Source of the DNA: Calliopsis andreniformis
Taxonomy: Eukaryota; Arthropoda; Insecta; Hymenoptera; Andrenidae
Direction of reading: 5' to 3'
Length of the DNA stretch: 64,000 nt
NCBI RefSeq assembly: GCF_051401765.1
Contig: NW_027480423.1
Span: 9,734,001 to 9,798,000 of the forward strand
Below are positions 17,661 to 33,000 of the stretch, piece by piece (positions within the stretch are counted from its first letter, which is position 1; each line of letters begins with the position of its first letter). A model generated the notes under the pieces. It was not told where the DNA came from. It was given only the letters and a program-made list of their open reading frames with translations, and did no database searches. Position numbers and translations under genes: made by a program.

Positions 17661-20600
17661 CGTAGTAATGACCATAACTTTGACACTGGTTGCTATTATT
17701 CGTTTTATACGATGGAAAAACTGTTCTATAAATTTTGTATTTTATGCTTCGGGCGTTGACTTCTAAGGCCCTAACTGTTTGATCTGGTGGACCAACGCCC
17801 TAGAGTGAAGCCTAGGTTGCCCGGAACGAAGAAATGACCATAACTTTCACACTGGATGCTATTATTCGTTCTATACGATGGAAAAACTGTTATATTTATA
17901 TTGTATCTTATGCTTCTGGCGTTGACTTCTTAGGCCCTAATAATTCGATCTGGAGGAATAACGCCCTAGAGTGAAGCCTAGGTTGCCTGGAACGTACAAA
18001 TGACCATCACTTTCACACGGGTTGCAATTATTGCTGTTATAGGATGGAAAGACTGTTGTATTTTTATTGTATTTTATGCTTCAGGCGTTGACTTCTGAGG
18101 CCGCAGCTATTCGATGTGGTGGAAGAACGCCATAGAGTGAAGCCTAGGTTGCCCGGAACGTAGAAATGACCATAACTTTCATACTGGTTGCAATTATTCG
18201 TTTTATATGATGGAAGAACTGTTGTATTTATATTGTATTTTATGCTGCTGGCGTTCACTTCTTAGGCCCTAACTATTCGATCTGGTGGAACAACGCCCTG
18301 GGGTGAAGCCTAGGTTGCCCGGAACGTAGAAATGGCCATAACTTTCAAACTGGTTGCTATTATACGTTTTATACGATGGAAAAACTGTTATATTTATATT
18401 GTACTTTATGCTTCTGGCGTTGCCTTCTCAGGCCCTAACTGTTCGATCTGGTAGAACAACGCCCTAGAGTGAAGCCTAGGTTACCCGGAACGTAGAAATG
18501 ACCATCACTTCCATACTGGTAGCAATCATTCGTTTTATGCGATGGATAAACTGTTGTATTTTTATTGTATTTTATGCTTCAGGCGTTGACTTCTGAGGCC
18601 GTAGCTATTCGATGTGGTGGAAGAACGCCATAGAGTGAAGCCTAGGTTGCCCGGAACGTAGAAATGACCATCCCTTTCAAACTGGTTGCAATTATTCCGG
18701 TTATATGATGGAAAAACTGTTGTATTTTTATTGCGTTTTATGCTTCGGGCATTGGCTTCTAAGGCCCTGACTATTCAATCTGTTGGAGCAACGCCCTAGG
18801 GTGTAGCCTAGGTTGCCCGGAAAGTAGAAATGACCACAGCTTTCATACTGGTTGCAATTACTCGTTTTATATGATGGAAAAACTGTTGTATTTATATTGT
18901 ATTTTATGTTCCTGGCGTTCACTTCTTAGGCCCTAACTATTCGATCTGGTGGAACAACGCCCTAGGGTGAAGCCTAGGTTGCCCGGAACGTACAAATGAC
19001 CATCACTTTCACACGGGTTCAATTATTCGTATTATAGGATGGAAAGACTGTTGTACTTTTATTGTATTTTATGCTTCAGGCGTTTACGTCTAAGGCCCTC
19101 AGTATTCGATCTGGTGGAGGAACGCCCTAGAGTGAAACCTAGGTTGCCCGGAAAGTAGAAATAACCATCCCTTTCAAACTGGTTGCAATTATTCCGGTTA
19201 TATGATGGAAAAACTGTTGTATTTTTATTGCGTTTTATGCTTCGGGCATTGGCTTCTAAGGCCCTGACTATTCAATCTGTTGGAGCAACGCCCTAGGGTG
19301 TAGCCTAGGTTGCCCGGAAAGTAGAAATGACCACAGCTTTCATACTGGTTGCAATTACTCGTTTTATATGATGGAAAAACTGTTGTATTTATATTGTATT
19401 TTATGCTCCTGGCGTTCACTTCTTAGGCCCTAACTATTCGATCTGGTGGAACAACGCCCTAGGGTGAAGCCTAGGTTGCCCGGAACGTACAAATGACCAT
19501 CACTTTCACACGGGTTCAATTATTCGTATTATAGGATGGAAAGACTGTTGTACTTTTATTGTATTTTATGCTTCAGGCGTTTACGTCTAAGGCCCTCAGT
19601 ATTCGATCTGGTGGAGGAACGCCCTAGAGTGAAACCTAGGTTGCCCGGAAAGTAGAAATAACCACAACTTTCATACTTGTTGCAATTATTCGTTTTATAC
19701 GATGGAAAAACTGTTGTATTTATATTGTTTTTTATGCTCCTGGCGGTGACTTCTAAGGCCCTAACTATTCAATCTGTTGGAGCAACGCCCTAGGGTGTAG
19801 CCTAGGTTGCCCGGAAAGTAGAAATGACCACAACTTTCATACTGGTTGCAATTACTCGTTTTATATGATGGAAAAACTGTTGTATTTTTATTGCATTTTA
19901 TGCTTCTGGCGTTAACTTCTTAGGCCCTAACAATTCGATCTGGTGGAACAACGCCCTAGAGTGAAGCCTAGGTTGCCTGGAACGTACGAATGACCATCAC
20001 TTTCACACGGGTTGCAATTATTCCTGTTATAGGATGGAAAGACTGTTGTATTTTTATTGTATTTTATGCTTCAGGCGTTGACTTCTGAGGCCGTAGCTAT
20101 TCGATGTGGTGGAAGAACGCCATAGAGTGAAGCCTAGGTTGCCCGGAACGTAGAAATGACCATCCCTTTCAAACTGGTTGCAATTATTCCGGTTATATGA
20201 TGGAAAAACTGTTGTATTTTTATTGCGTTTTATGCTTCGGGCATTGGCTTCTAAGGCCCTGACTATTCAATCTGTTGGAGCAACGCCCTAGGGTGTAGCC
20301 TAGGTTGCCCGGAAAGTAGAAATGACCACAGCTTTCATACTGGTTGCAATTACTCGTTTTATATGATGGAAAAACTGTTGTATTTATATTGTATTTTATG
20401 CTTCTGGCGTTCACTTCTTAGGCCCTAACTTTTCGATCTGGTGGAACAACGCCCTAGGGTGAAGCCTAGGTTGCCCGGAACGTACAAATGACCATCACTT
20501 TCACACGGGTTCAATTATTCCTATTATAGGATGGAAAGACTGTTGTACTTTTATTGTATTTTATGCTTCAGGCGTTGACTTCTGAGGCCGTAGCTATTCG

Positions 20601-23600
20601 ATGTGGTGGAAGAACGCCATAGAGTGAAGCCTAGGTTCCCTGGTACGTACAAATGACCATCACTTTCACACGGGTTCAATTATTCGTATTATAGGATGGA
20701 AAGACTGTTGTACTTTTATTGTATTTTATGCTTCAGGCGTTTACTTCTAAGGCCCTCAGTATTCGATCTGGTGGAGGAACGCCCTAGAGTGAAACCTAGG
20801 TTGCCCGGAAAGTAGAAATAACCACAACTTTCATACTTGTTGCAATTATTCGTTTTATACGATGGAAAAACTGTTGTATTTATATTGTTTTTTATGCTTC
20901 TGGCGGTGACTTCTAAGGCCCTAACTATTCAATCTGTTGGAGCAACGCCCTAGGGTGTAGCCTAGGTTGCCCGGAAAGTAGAAATGACCACAACTTTCAT
21001 ACTGGTTGCAATTACTCGTTTTATATGATGGAAATACTGTTGTATTTATATTGTATTTTATGCTTCAGGCGTTGACTTCTGAGGCCGTAGCTATTCGATG
21101 TGGTGGAAGAACGCCATAGAGTGAAGCCTAGGTTGCCCGGAACGTAGAAATGACCATCCCTTTCAAACTGGTTGCAATTATTCCGGTTATATGATGGAAA
21201 AACTGTTGTATTTTTATTGCGTTTTATGCTTCGAAAATTGGCTTCTAAGGCCCTGACTATTCAATCTGTTGGAGCAACGCCCTAGGGTGTAGCCTAGGTT
21301 GCCCGGAAAGTAGAAATGACCACAGCTTTCATACTGGTTGCAATTACTCGTTTTATATGATGGAAAAACTGTTGTATTTATATTGTATTTTATGCTGCTG
21401 GCGTTCACTTCTTAGGCCCTAACTATTCGATGTGGTGGAACAACGCCCTGGGGTGAAGCCTAGGTTGCCCGGAACGTAGTAATGACCATAACTTTGACAC
21501 TGGTTGCTATTATTCGTTTTATACGATGGAAAAACTGTTCTATAAATTTTGTATTTTATGCTTCGGGCGTTGACTTCTAAGGCCCTAACTGTTTGATCTG
21601 GTGGACCAACGCCCTAGAGTGAAGCCTAGGTTGCCCGGAACGAAGAAATGACCATAACTTTCACACTGGATGCTATTATTCGTTCTATACGATGGAAAAA
21701 CTGTTATATTTATATTGTATCTTATGCTTCTGGCGTTGACTTCTTAGGCCCTAATAATTCGATCTGGAGGAATAACGCCCTAGAGTGAAGCCTAGGTTGC
21801 CTGGAACGTACAAATGACCATAACTTTCACACGGGTTGCAATTATTGCTGTTATAGGATGGAAAGACTGTTGTATTTTTATTGTATTTTATGCTTCAGGC
21901 GTTGACTTCTGAGGCCGCAGCTATTCGATGTGGTGGAAGAACGCCATAGAGTGAAGCCTAGGTTGCCCGGAACGTAGAAATGACCATAACTTTCATACTG
22001 GTTGCAATTATTCGTATTATATGATGGAAGAACTGTTGTATTTATATTGTATTTTATGCTGCTGGCGTTCACTTCTTAGGCCCTAACTATTCGATCTGGT
22101 GGAACAACGCCCTGGGGTGAAGCCTAGGTTGCCCGGAACGTAGAAATGGCCATAACTTTCAAACTGGTTGCTATTATACGTTTTATACGATGGAAAAACT
22201 GTTATATTTATATTGTACTTTATGCTTCTGGCGTTGCCTTCTCAGGCCCTAACTGTTCGATCTGGTAGAACAACGCCCTAGAGTGAAGCCTAGGTTACCC
22301 GGAACGTAGGAATGACCATCAGTTCCATACTGGTAGCAATCATTCGTTTTATACGATGGAAAAACTGTTGTATTTATATTGTATTTTATGCTTCTGGCGT
22401 TCACTTCTTGGGCCCTAACTATTCGATCTGGTGGAGCAACGCCCCAGAGTGAAGCCGAGGTTGCCCGGAACGTAGAAATGACCATCACTTTCAAACTGGT
22501 TGCAATTATTCCGGTTATATGATGGAAAAACTGTTGTATTTTTATTGCATTTTATGCTTCGGGCATTCACTTCTAAGGCGCTAACTATTCAATCTGTTGG
22601 AGCAACGCCCTAGGGTGTAGCCTAGGTTGCCCGGAAAGTAGAAATAACCACAGCTTTCATACTGGTTGTAATTACTCGTTTTATATGATGGAAAAACTGT
22701 TGTATTTATATTGTATTTTATGCTTCTGGCGTTCACTTCTTCGGCCCTAACTATTCGATCTGGTGGAGCAACGCCCTATAGTGAAGCCTAGGTTGCCCGG
22801 AACGTAGAAATGACCATAACCTTCATACTGGTTGCAATCATTCGTTTTATATGATGGAAGAACTGTTGTGATTATATTGTATTTTATGCTGCTGGCGTTC
22901 ACTTCTTAGGCCCTAACTATTCGATCTGGTGGAACAACGCCCTGGGGTGAAGCCTAGGTTGCCCGGGACGTAGAAATGACCATAACTTTGACACTGGTTG
23001 CTATTATTCGTTTTATACGATGGAAAAACTGTTCTATTTATTTTGTGTTTTATGCTTCGGGCGTTGACTTCTAAGGCCCTAACTGTTTGATCTGGTGGAG
23101 CAACGCCCTAGAGTGAAGCCTAGGTTGCCCGGAACGTAGAAATGACCATAACTTTCACACTGGTTGCTATTATTCGCTCTATACGATGGATAAACTGTTA
23201 TATTTATATTGTATCTTATGCTTCTGGCGTTGACTCCTTAGGCCCAGACAATTCGATCTGGTGGAACAACGCCCTAGAGTGAAGCCTAGGTTGCCTGGAA
23301 CGTACAAATGACCATCACTTTCACACGGGTTGCAATTATTCCTGTTATAGGATGGAAAGACTGTTGTATCTTTATTGTTTTTTATGCTTCAGGCGTTGAC
23401 TTCTGAGGCCGTAGGTATTCGATGTTGTGGAAGAACGCCATAGAGTGAAGCCTAGGTTGCCCGGAACGTAGAAATGACCATAACTTTCATACTGGTTGCA
23501 ATTATTCGTTTTAAATGATGGAAAAACTGTTCTATTTATTTTGTATTTTATGCTTCGGGCATTGACTTCTAAGGCCCTAACTATTCAATCTGTTGGATCA

Positions 23601-26600
23601 ACGCCCTAGGGTGTAGCCTAGGTTGCCCGGAAAGTAGAAATGACCACAACTTTCATACTGGTTGCAATTACTCGTTTTATATGATGGAAACATGTTGTAT
23701 TTATATTGTATTTTATGCTTCTGGCGTTCACTTCTTAGGCCCAAACTATTCGATCTGGTGGAACAACGCCCTGTGGTGAAGCCTAGGTTGCCCTGGACGT
23801 AGAAATGACCATAACTTTGCGACTGGTTGCTATTATTCGTTTTATACGATGGAAAAACTGTTGTATTAATTTAGTATTTTATGCTTCGGGCGTTGACTTC
23901 TGAGGCCCTAACTGTTTGATCTGGTGGAGCAACGCCCTAGAGTGAAGCCTAGGTTGCCCGGAACGATGAAATGACCATAACTTTCACACTGGATGCTATT
24001 ATTCGTTCTATGCGATAGAAAAACTGTTATATTTATATTGTATCTTATGCTTCTGGCGTTGACTTCTTAGGCCCTAATAATTCGATCTGGTGGAACAACG
24101 CCCTAGAGTGAAGCCTAGGTTGCCTGGAACGTACAAATGCCAATCACTTTCACACGGGTTGCAATTATTCCTGTTATAGGATGGAAAGACTGTTGTATTT
24201 TTATTGTATTTTATGCTTCAGGCGTTGACTTCTGAGGCCGCAGCTATTCGATGTGGTGGAAGAACGCCATAGAGTGAAGCCTAGGTTGCCCGGAACGAAG
24301 AAATGACCATAACCTTCATACTGGTTGCAATCATTCGTTTTATATGATGGAAGAACTGTTGTGTTTATATTGTATTTTATGCTGCTGGCGTTCACTTCTT
24401 AGGCCCTAACTATTCGATCTGGTGGAACAACGCCCTGGGGTGAAGCCTAGGTTGCCCGGAACGTAGAAATGGCCATAACTTTCAAACTGGTTGCTATTAT
24501 ACGTTTTATACGATGGAAAAACTGTTATATTTATATTGTACTTTATGCTTCTGGCGTTGCCTTCTTAGGCCCTAACTGTTCGATCTGGTAGAACAACGCC
24601 CTAGAGTGAAGCCTAGGTTACCCGGAACGTAGAAATGACCATCACTTCCAGACTGGTAGCAATCATTCGTTTTATACGATGGAAAAACTGTTGTATTTAT
24701 ATTGTATTTTATGCTTCTGGCGTTCACTTCTTGGGCCCTAACTATTCGATCTGGTGGAGCAACGCCCCAGAGTGAAGCCGAGGTTGCCCGGAACGTAGAA
24801 ATGACCATCACTTTCAAACTGGTTGCAATTATTCCGGTTATATGATGGAAAAACTGTTGTATTTTTATTGCATTTTATGCTTCGGGCATTCACTTCTAAG
24901 GCGCTAACTATTCAGTCTGTTGGAGCAACGCCCTAGGGTGTAGCCTAGGTTGCCCGGAAAGTAGAAATGACCACAGCTTTCATACTGGTTGTAATTACCC
25001 GTTTTATATGATGGAAAAACTGTTGTATTTATATTGCGTTTTATGCTTCTGGCGTTCACTTCTTAGGCCCTAACTATTCGATCTGGTGGAGCAACGCCCT
25101 ATAGTGAAGCCTAGGTTGCCCGGAACGTAGAAATGACCATAACCTTCATACTGGTTGCAATCATTCGTTTTATATGATGGAAGAACTGTTGTGATTATAT
25201 TGTATTTTATGCTGCTGGCGTTCACTTCTTAGGCCCTAAATATTCGATCTGGTGGAACAACGCCCTGGGGTGAAGCCTAGGTTGCCCGGGACGTAGAAAT
25301 GAACATAACTTTCATACTGGTTGCAATTATTCGTTTTATATGATGGAAGAACTGTTGTATTTATATTGTATTTTATGCTGCTGGCGTTCACTTCTTAGGC
25401 CCTAACTGTTCGATCTGGTGGAACAACGCCCTGGGGTGAAGCCTAGGTTGCCCGGAACGTAGAAATGACCATAACTTTGACACTGGTTGCTATTATTCGT
25501 GTTATACGATGGAAAAACTGTTCTATCCATTTTGTATTTTATGCTTCGCGCGTTGACTTCTAAGGCCCTAACTGTTTGATCTGGTGGAGCAACGCCCTAG
25601 GGTGAAGCCTAGGTTGCCCGGAACGAAGAAATGACCATAACTTTCACACTGGATGCTATTATTCGTTCTATACGATTGAAAAACTGTTATATTTATATTG
25701 TATCTTATGCTTCTGGCGTCGACTCCTTAGGCCCAGACAATTCGATCTGGTGGTACAACGCCCTAGAGTGAAGCCCAGGTTGCCTGGAACGTACAAATGA
25801 CCATCACTTTCACACGGGTTGCAATTATTCCTGTTATAGGATGGAAAGACTGTTGTATCTTTATTGTTTTTTATGCTTCAGGCGTTGACTTCTGAGGCCG
25901 TAGGCATTCGATGTTGTGGAAGAACGCCATAGAGTGAAGCCTAGGTTGCCCGGAACGTAGAAATGACCATAACTTTCATACTGGTTGCAATTATTCGTTT
26001 TATATGATGGAAAAACTGTTCTATTTATTTTGTATTTTATGCTTCGGGCATTGACTTCTAAGGCCCTCACTATTCAATCTGTTGGATCAACGCCCTAGGG
26101 TGTAGCCTAGGTTGCGCGGAAAGTAGAAATGACCACAGCTTTCATACTGGTTGCAATTACTCGTTTTATATGATGGAAACCTGTTGTATTTATATTGTAT
26201 TTTATGCTTCTGGCGTTCACTTCTTAGGCCCAAACTATTCGATCTGGTGGAACAACGCCCTGTGGTGAAGCCTAGGTTGCCCTGGACGTAGAAATGACCA
26301 TAACTTTGACACTGGTTGCTATTATTCGTTCTATACGATGGAAAAACTGTTCTATTAATTTTGTATTTTATGCTTCGGGCGTTGACTTCTAAGGCCCTAA
26401 CTGTTTGATCTGGTGGAGCAACGCCCTAGAGTGAAGCCTAGGTTGCCCGGAACGATGAAATGACCATAACTTTGACACTGGATGCTATTATTCGTTCTAT
26501 ACGATTGAAAAACTGTTATATTTATATTGTATCTTATGCTTCTAGCGTTGACTACTTAGGCCCTGACAATTCGATCTGGTGGAACAACGCTCTAGAGTGA

Positions 26601-27050
26601 AGCCTAGGTTGCCTGGAACGTACAAATGACCATCACTTTCACACGGGTTGCAATTATTCCTGTTATAGGATGGAAAGACTGTTGTATCTTTATTGTTTTT
26701 TATGCTTCAGGCGTTGACTTCTGAGGCCGTAGCTATTCGATGTGGTGGAAGAACGCCATAGAGTGAAGCCTAGGTTGCCGGGAACGTAGAAATGACCATA
26801 ACTTTCATACTGGTTGCAATTATTCGTTTTATATGATGGAAAAACTGTTCTATTTATTTTGTATTTTATGCTTCGGGCATTGACTTCTAAGGCCCTAACT
26901 ATTCAATCTGTTGGATCAACGCCCTAGGGTGTAGCCTAGGTTGCCCGGAAAGTAGAAATGACCACAACTTTCATACTGGTTGCAATTACTCGTTTTATAT
27001 GATGGAAACCTGTTGTATTTATATTGTATTTTATGCTTCTGGCGTTGACC
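17661..27050. repeat. Satellite zone with patchwork duplications of 3 to 23 monomers
   Basis: Blocks of nearly identical monomers recur at whole-monomer distances. 18671-19167 is repeated next to itself (497 bp, three monomers less one base), and the same marker monomer (CATCCCTTTCAAACTGG with GCGTTTTATGCTTCGGGC) returns near 20166 and 21160. About 870 bp from 17661 recurs from 21475 (3814 bp away). 21878-22960 recurs at 24201-25283 (2323 bp, 14 monomers). A block near 23230-23700 recurs near 25720-26190 (15 monomers), and 25860-26160 near 26690-26990 (five monomers). A two-base loss in ACGGGTTCAATTATTC marks related copies near 19014, 19510, 20507 and 20675. No gene seen. Confidence 0.85.
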
Positions 27051-30000
27051 TCTTATGCCATAACTATTCCATCTGGTGGAACAACGCCCTAGGGTGAAGC
27101 CTAGGTTGCCCGGAACGTAGAAATGGAAATAACTTTCACACCGGTAGCAATTATTCGTTTTATACGATGGAAAAACAGTTCTATTTATTTTGTATTTTAT
27201 GCTTCGGCCGTTGACTTCTAAAGCCCTAACTATTCGATCTGTTGGAGCAACGCCATAGGGTGAAGCCTAGGTTGCCGGAAAGTAGAAATGACCATAACTT
27301 TCATACTGGTTGCAATTATTCGTTTTATACGATGGAAAAACTGTTGTATTTATATTGTACTTTATGCTTCTGACGTTCACTTCTTAGGCCCTAACTAATC
27401 GATCTGGTGGAGCAACTCCCTAGAGTGAAGCCGAGGTTGCCTGGAACGTAGAAATGACCATCACTTTCAAACTGGTTGCAATTATTCCGGTTATATGATG
27501 GAAAAACTGTTGTATTTTTATTGCATTTTATGCTTCGGGCATTGACTTCTAAGGCCCTAACTATTCAATCTGTTGGAGCAACGCCCTAGGGTGTAGCCTA
27601 GGTTGCCCGGAAAGTAGAAATGACCACAACTTTCATACTGGTTGCAATTACTCGTTTGATATGATGGAAAGACTGTTGTATTTATATTGTATTTTATGCT
27701 TCTGGCGTTCACTTCTTAGGCCCTAACTATTCGATCTGGTGGAACAACGCCCTAGGGTGAAGCCTAGGTTGCCCGGAAAGTAGAAATGACAATAACTTTC
27801 ACTCTGGTTGCAATTATTCGTTTTATACGATGGAAAAGCTGTTGCATCTTTATTGTATTTTATGGTTCTGTCGCTGACGTCTAAGGCCGTAGCTATTAGA
27901 TGTGGTGGAGCAACGCACTAGAGTGACGCCTAGGTTGCCCGGAACGTAGAAATGACCATAACTTTCATACTGGTTGCAATTACTCGTTTTATATGATGGA
28001 AGAACTGTTCTATTTATATTGTATTTTATGCTGCTGGCGTTCACTTCTTAGGCCCTGACTATTCAATCTGTTGGGTCAACGCCCTAGAGTGCAGCCTAGG
28101 TTGCTCGGAATGTAGAAATGACCATAACATTCACACTGGTTGAAATTATTCGTTTTATACGATGGAAAAGCTGTTGCATCTTTATTGTATTTTATGCTTC
28201 TGGCATTGACTTCTAAGGCCCTAACTATTCGATCTTGTGGAGCAACGCGCTAGAGTGAAGCCTAGGTTGCCCGGAACGTAGAAATGGCCATCACTTTCAA
28301 ACTGGTTGCAATTAATCCTTTTATACGAAGGAAAAACTGTTGTATTTTTATTGCATTTTATGCTTCGGGCATTGACTTCTAAGGCCCTAACTATTCAATC
28401 TGTTGGAGCAACGCCCTAGGGTGTAGCCTAGGTGGCACGGAAAGTAGAAATGACCACAACTTTCATACTGGTTGCAATTACTCGTTTTATATGATGGAAA
28501 AACTGTTGTATTTATATTGTATTTTATGCTTCTGGCTTTCACTTCTTAGGCCCTAACTATTCGATCTGGTAGAACAACGCCCTAGGGTGAAGCCTAGGTT
28601 GCCCGGAACGTAGAAATGACCATAACTTTTCACTGGTAGCAATGATTCGTTTTATACCATGGAAAAACTGTTCCATTTATTTTGTATTTTATGCTTCGGG
28701 CGTTGACTTCTAAGGCCCTAACAATTCGATCTGGTGGAACAACGCCCTAGAGTGAAGCCTAGGTTGCCTGGAACGTACAAATGACCATCACTTTCACACG
28801 GGTTGCAATTATTCCTGTCATAGGATGGAAAGACTGTTGTATTTTTATTGTATTTTATGCTTCAGGCGATGACTTCTGAGGCCGCAGCTATTCGATGTGG
28901 TGGAAGAACGCCATAGAGTGAAGCGTAGGTTGCCCGGAACGCAGATATGACCATAACTTTCATACTGGTTGCAATTATTCGTTTTATATGATGGAAGAAC
29001 TGTTGTATTTATATTGTATTTTATGCTGCTGGCGTTCACGTCTTAGGCCCTACCTATTCGATCTGGTGGAACAACGCCCTGGGGTGAAGCCTAGGTTGCC
29101 CGGAACGTAGAAATGACCATAACTTTCACACTGGTTGCTATTATTCGTTTTATACGATGGAAAAACTGTTATATTTATATTGTACTTTATGCTTCTGGCG
29201 TTGCCTTCTTAGGCCCTAACTGTTCGATCTGGTAGAACAACGCCCTAGAGTGAAGCCTAGGTTACCCGGAACGTAGAAATGACCAGTACTTTCACACTGT
29301 TTGCAGTGACTCCTGTTATACGACAGAAAAACTGTTGCATCTTTATTGAATTTTATGCTTCTGGCGTTGACTTCTAAGGCCCTAACTATTCTATCTGGTG
29401 AATCAACGCCCCAGAGTGCAGCCTATGTTGCTCGGAATGTAAAAATGACCATAATATTCACACTGGTTGAAATGATTCGTTTTATACGATGGTAAAACTG
29501 TTATATTTAAATTGTATTTTATACTTCTGGCGTTGATTTCTTAGGCCCTAACTATTCAATCTGTTGGAGCAACGCTCTAGGGTGAAGCCTAGGTTGCCCG
29601 GAAAGTAGAAATGACAATAACTTTCACACTGGTTGCAATTATTCGTTTTATACGATGGAAAAGCTGTTGCATCTTTATTGTATTTTATGCTTCTGTCGTT
29701 GACGACTAAGGCCGTAGATATTAGATGTGGTGGAGCATCGCACTAGAGTGACGCCTAGGTTGCCCGGAACGTAGAAATGACCAATACTATCGCAATGTTT
29801 GCATTTATTCATTTTATACGTTGGAAAAACTGCTGTACTTATATTGTATTTTATGCTTCTGGCGTTGACCTCTTATGCCATAACTACTCCATCTGGTGGA
29901 ACAACGCCCTAGGGTGAAGCCTAGGTTGCCCGGAACGTAGAAATGGAAATAAGTTTCACACCGGTAGCAATTATTCGTTTTATACGATGGAAAAACAGTT

Positions 30001-33000
30001 CTATTTATTTTGTATTTTATGCTTCGGCCGTTGACTTCTAAGGCCCTAACTGTTTGATCTGGTGGAGCAACGCCCTAGAGTAAAGCCTAGGTTGCCGGGA
30101 ACGTAGAAATGACCATAACATTCACACTGGTTGCTATTATTCGTTCTATACGATGGAAAAACTGTTATATTTATATTGTATCTTATGCTTCTGGCGTTGA
30201 CTTCTTAGGCCCTAACAATTCGATCTGGTGGAACAACGCCCTAGAGAGAAGCCTAGGTTGCCTGGAACGTACAAATGACCATCACTTTCACACGGGTTCC
30301 AATTATTCCTGTTATAGGATGGGAAGACTGTTGTATTTTTATTGTATTTTATGCTTCAGGCGTTGACTCCTGAGGCCGCAGCTATTCGATGTGGTGGAAG
30401 AACGCCATAGAGTGAAGCGTAGGTTGCCCGGAACGTAGAAATGACCATAACTTTCATACTGGTTGCAATTATTCGTTTTATATGATGGAAGAACTGTTGT
30501 ATTTATATTGTATTTTATGCTGCTGGCTTTCACTTCTTAGGCCCTAACTATTCGATCTGGTGAAACAAAGCCCTGGGGTGAAGTCTAGGTTGCCCGGAAC
30601 GTAGAAATGACCATAACTTTGACACTGGTTGCTATTATTCGTTTTATACGATGGAAAAACTGTTCTATTAATTTTGTATTTTATGCTTCGGGCGTTGACT
30701 TCTAAGGCCCTAACTGTTTGATCTGGTGGAGCAACGCCCTAGGGTGAAGCCTAGGTTGCCCGGAACGAAGAAATGACCATAACTTTCACACTGGATGCTC
30801 TTATTCGTTCTATACGATGGAAAAACTGTTGTATTTATATTGTATTTTATGCTTCTGGCGTTCACTTCTTAGGCCCTAACTATTCGATCTGGTGGAGCAA
30901 CTCCCTAGAGTGAAGCCGAGGTTGCCCGGAACGTAGAAATGACCATCACTTTCAAACTGGTTGCAATTATTCCGGTTATATGATGGAAAAACTGTTGTAT
31001 TTTTATTGCATTTTATGCTTCGGGCATTGACTTCTAAGGCCCTAACTATTCAATCTGTTGGAGCAACGCCCTAGGGTGTAGCCTAAGTTGCCCGGAAAGT
31101 AGAAATGACCACAACTTTCATACTGGTTGCAATTACTCGTTTTATATAATGGAAAGACTGTTGTATTTATATTGTGTTTTATGCTTCTGGCGTTCACTTC
31201 TTAGGCCCTAACTATTCGATCTGGTGGAACAACGCCCTAGGGTGAAGCCTAGGTTGCCCGGAACGTAGAAATGACCATAACTTTTACACTGGTTGCAATT
31301 ATTCGTTTTATATGATGGAAGAACTGTTGTATTTATATTGTATTTTATGCTGCTGGCGTTCACTTCTTAGGCCCTGACTATTCAATCTGTTGGGTCAACG
31401 CCCTAGAGTGAAGCCTAGGTTGCTCGGAATGTAGAAATGACCATAACATTCACACTGGTTGCAATTAATCCTTTTATACGATGGAAAAACTGTTGTATTT
31501 TTATTGCATTTTGTGCTTCCGGCGTTGACTTCTAAGGCCCTAACTATTCAATCTGTTGGAGCAACGCCTTAGGGTGAAGCCTAGGTTGCCCGGAAAGTAG
31601 AAATGACGTTAACTTTCATACTGGTTGCAATTATTCGTTTTATACGATGGAAAAACTGTTATATTTATATTGTATCTTATGCTTCTGGCGTTGACTTCTT
31701 AGGCCCTAACAATTCGATCTGGTGGAACAACGCCCTAGAGTGAAGCCCAGGTTGCCTGGAACGTACAAATGACCATCACTTTCACACGGGTTGCAATTAT
31801 TCCTGTTATAGGATGGAAAGACTGTTGTATCTTTATTGTATTTTATGATTCAGGCGTTGACTTCTGAGGCCGTAGCTATGCGATGTGGTAGAACGACGCC
31901 CTAGAGTGAAGCCTATGTTACCCGGAACGTAGAAATGACCAGTACTTTCACCCTGTTTGCAGTGACACCTGTTATACGACAGAAAAACTGTTGCATCTTT
32001 AATGAATTTTATGCTTCTGGCGTTGACTTCTAAGGCCCTAATTATTCTATTTGGTGTATCAACGCCCCAGAGTGCAGCCTAGCTTGCCCGGAAAGTAGAA
32101 ATGACAATAACTTTCACTCTGGTTGCAATTATTCGTTTTATACGATGGAAAAGCTGTTGCATCTTTATTGTATTTTATGCTTCTGTCGTCGACGTCCAAG
32201 GCTGTAGCTGTTAGATGTGGTGGAGCAACGCACTAGAGTGACGCCTAGGTTGCCTGCAACGTAGAAATGACCATCACTTTCAAACTGGTTGCAATTATTC
32301 CGGTTATATGATGGAAAAACTGTTGTATTTTTATTGCATTTTATGCTTCGGGCATTGACTTCTAAGGCCCTAACTATTCAATCTGTTGGAGCAACGCCCT
32401 AGGGTGTAGCCTAGGTTGCCCGGAAAGTAGAAATGACCACATCTTTCATACTGGTTGCAATTACTCGTTTGATATGATGGAAAGACTGTTGTATTTATAT
32501 TGTATTTTATGCTTCTGGCGCTCACTTCTTAGGCCCTAACTATTCGATCTGGTGGAACAACGACCTAGGGTGAAGCCTAGGTTACCCGGAACGTAGAAAT
32601 GACCATATCTTTTACACTGGTTGCAATTATTCGTTTTATATGATGGAAGAACTGTTGTATTTATATTGTATTTTATGCTGCTGGCGTTCACTTCTTAGGC
32701 CCTGACTATTCAATCTGTTGGGTCAACGCCCTAGAGTGAAGCCTAGGTTGCTCGGAATGTAGAAATGACCATAACATTCACACTGGTTGCAATTAATCCT
32801 TTTATACGATGGAAAAACTGTTGTATTTTTATTGCATTTTATGCTTCCGGCGTTGACTTCTAAGGCCCTAACTATTCAATCTGTTGGAGCAACGCCTTAG
32901 GGTGAAGCCTAGGTTGCCCGGAAAGTAGAAATGACGTTAACTTTCATACTGGTTGCAATTATTCGTTTTATACGATGGAAAAACTGTTATATTTATATTG

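Noticed and set aside
18064..30533. Recurring 64-81-codon minus-strand ORFs in the satellite
   Set aside because: They are the same stretch of monomer read again wherever a subtype recurs. The monomer is 166 bp, not a multiple of three, so the frame breaks in the next unit. No domain, and the variation is not codon-like.
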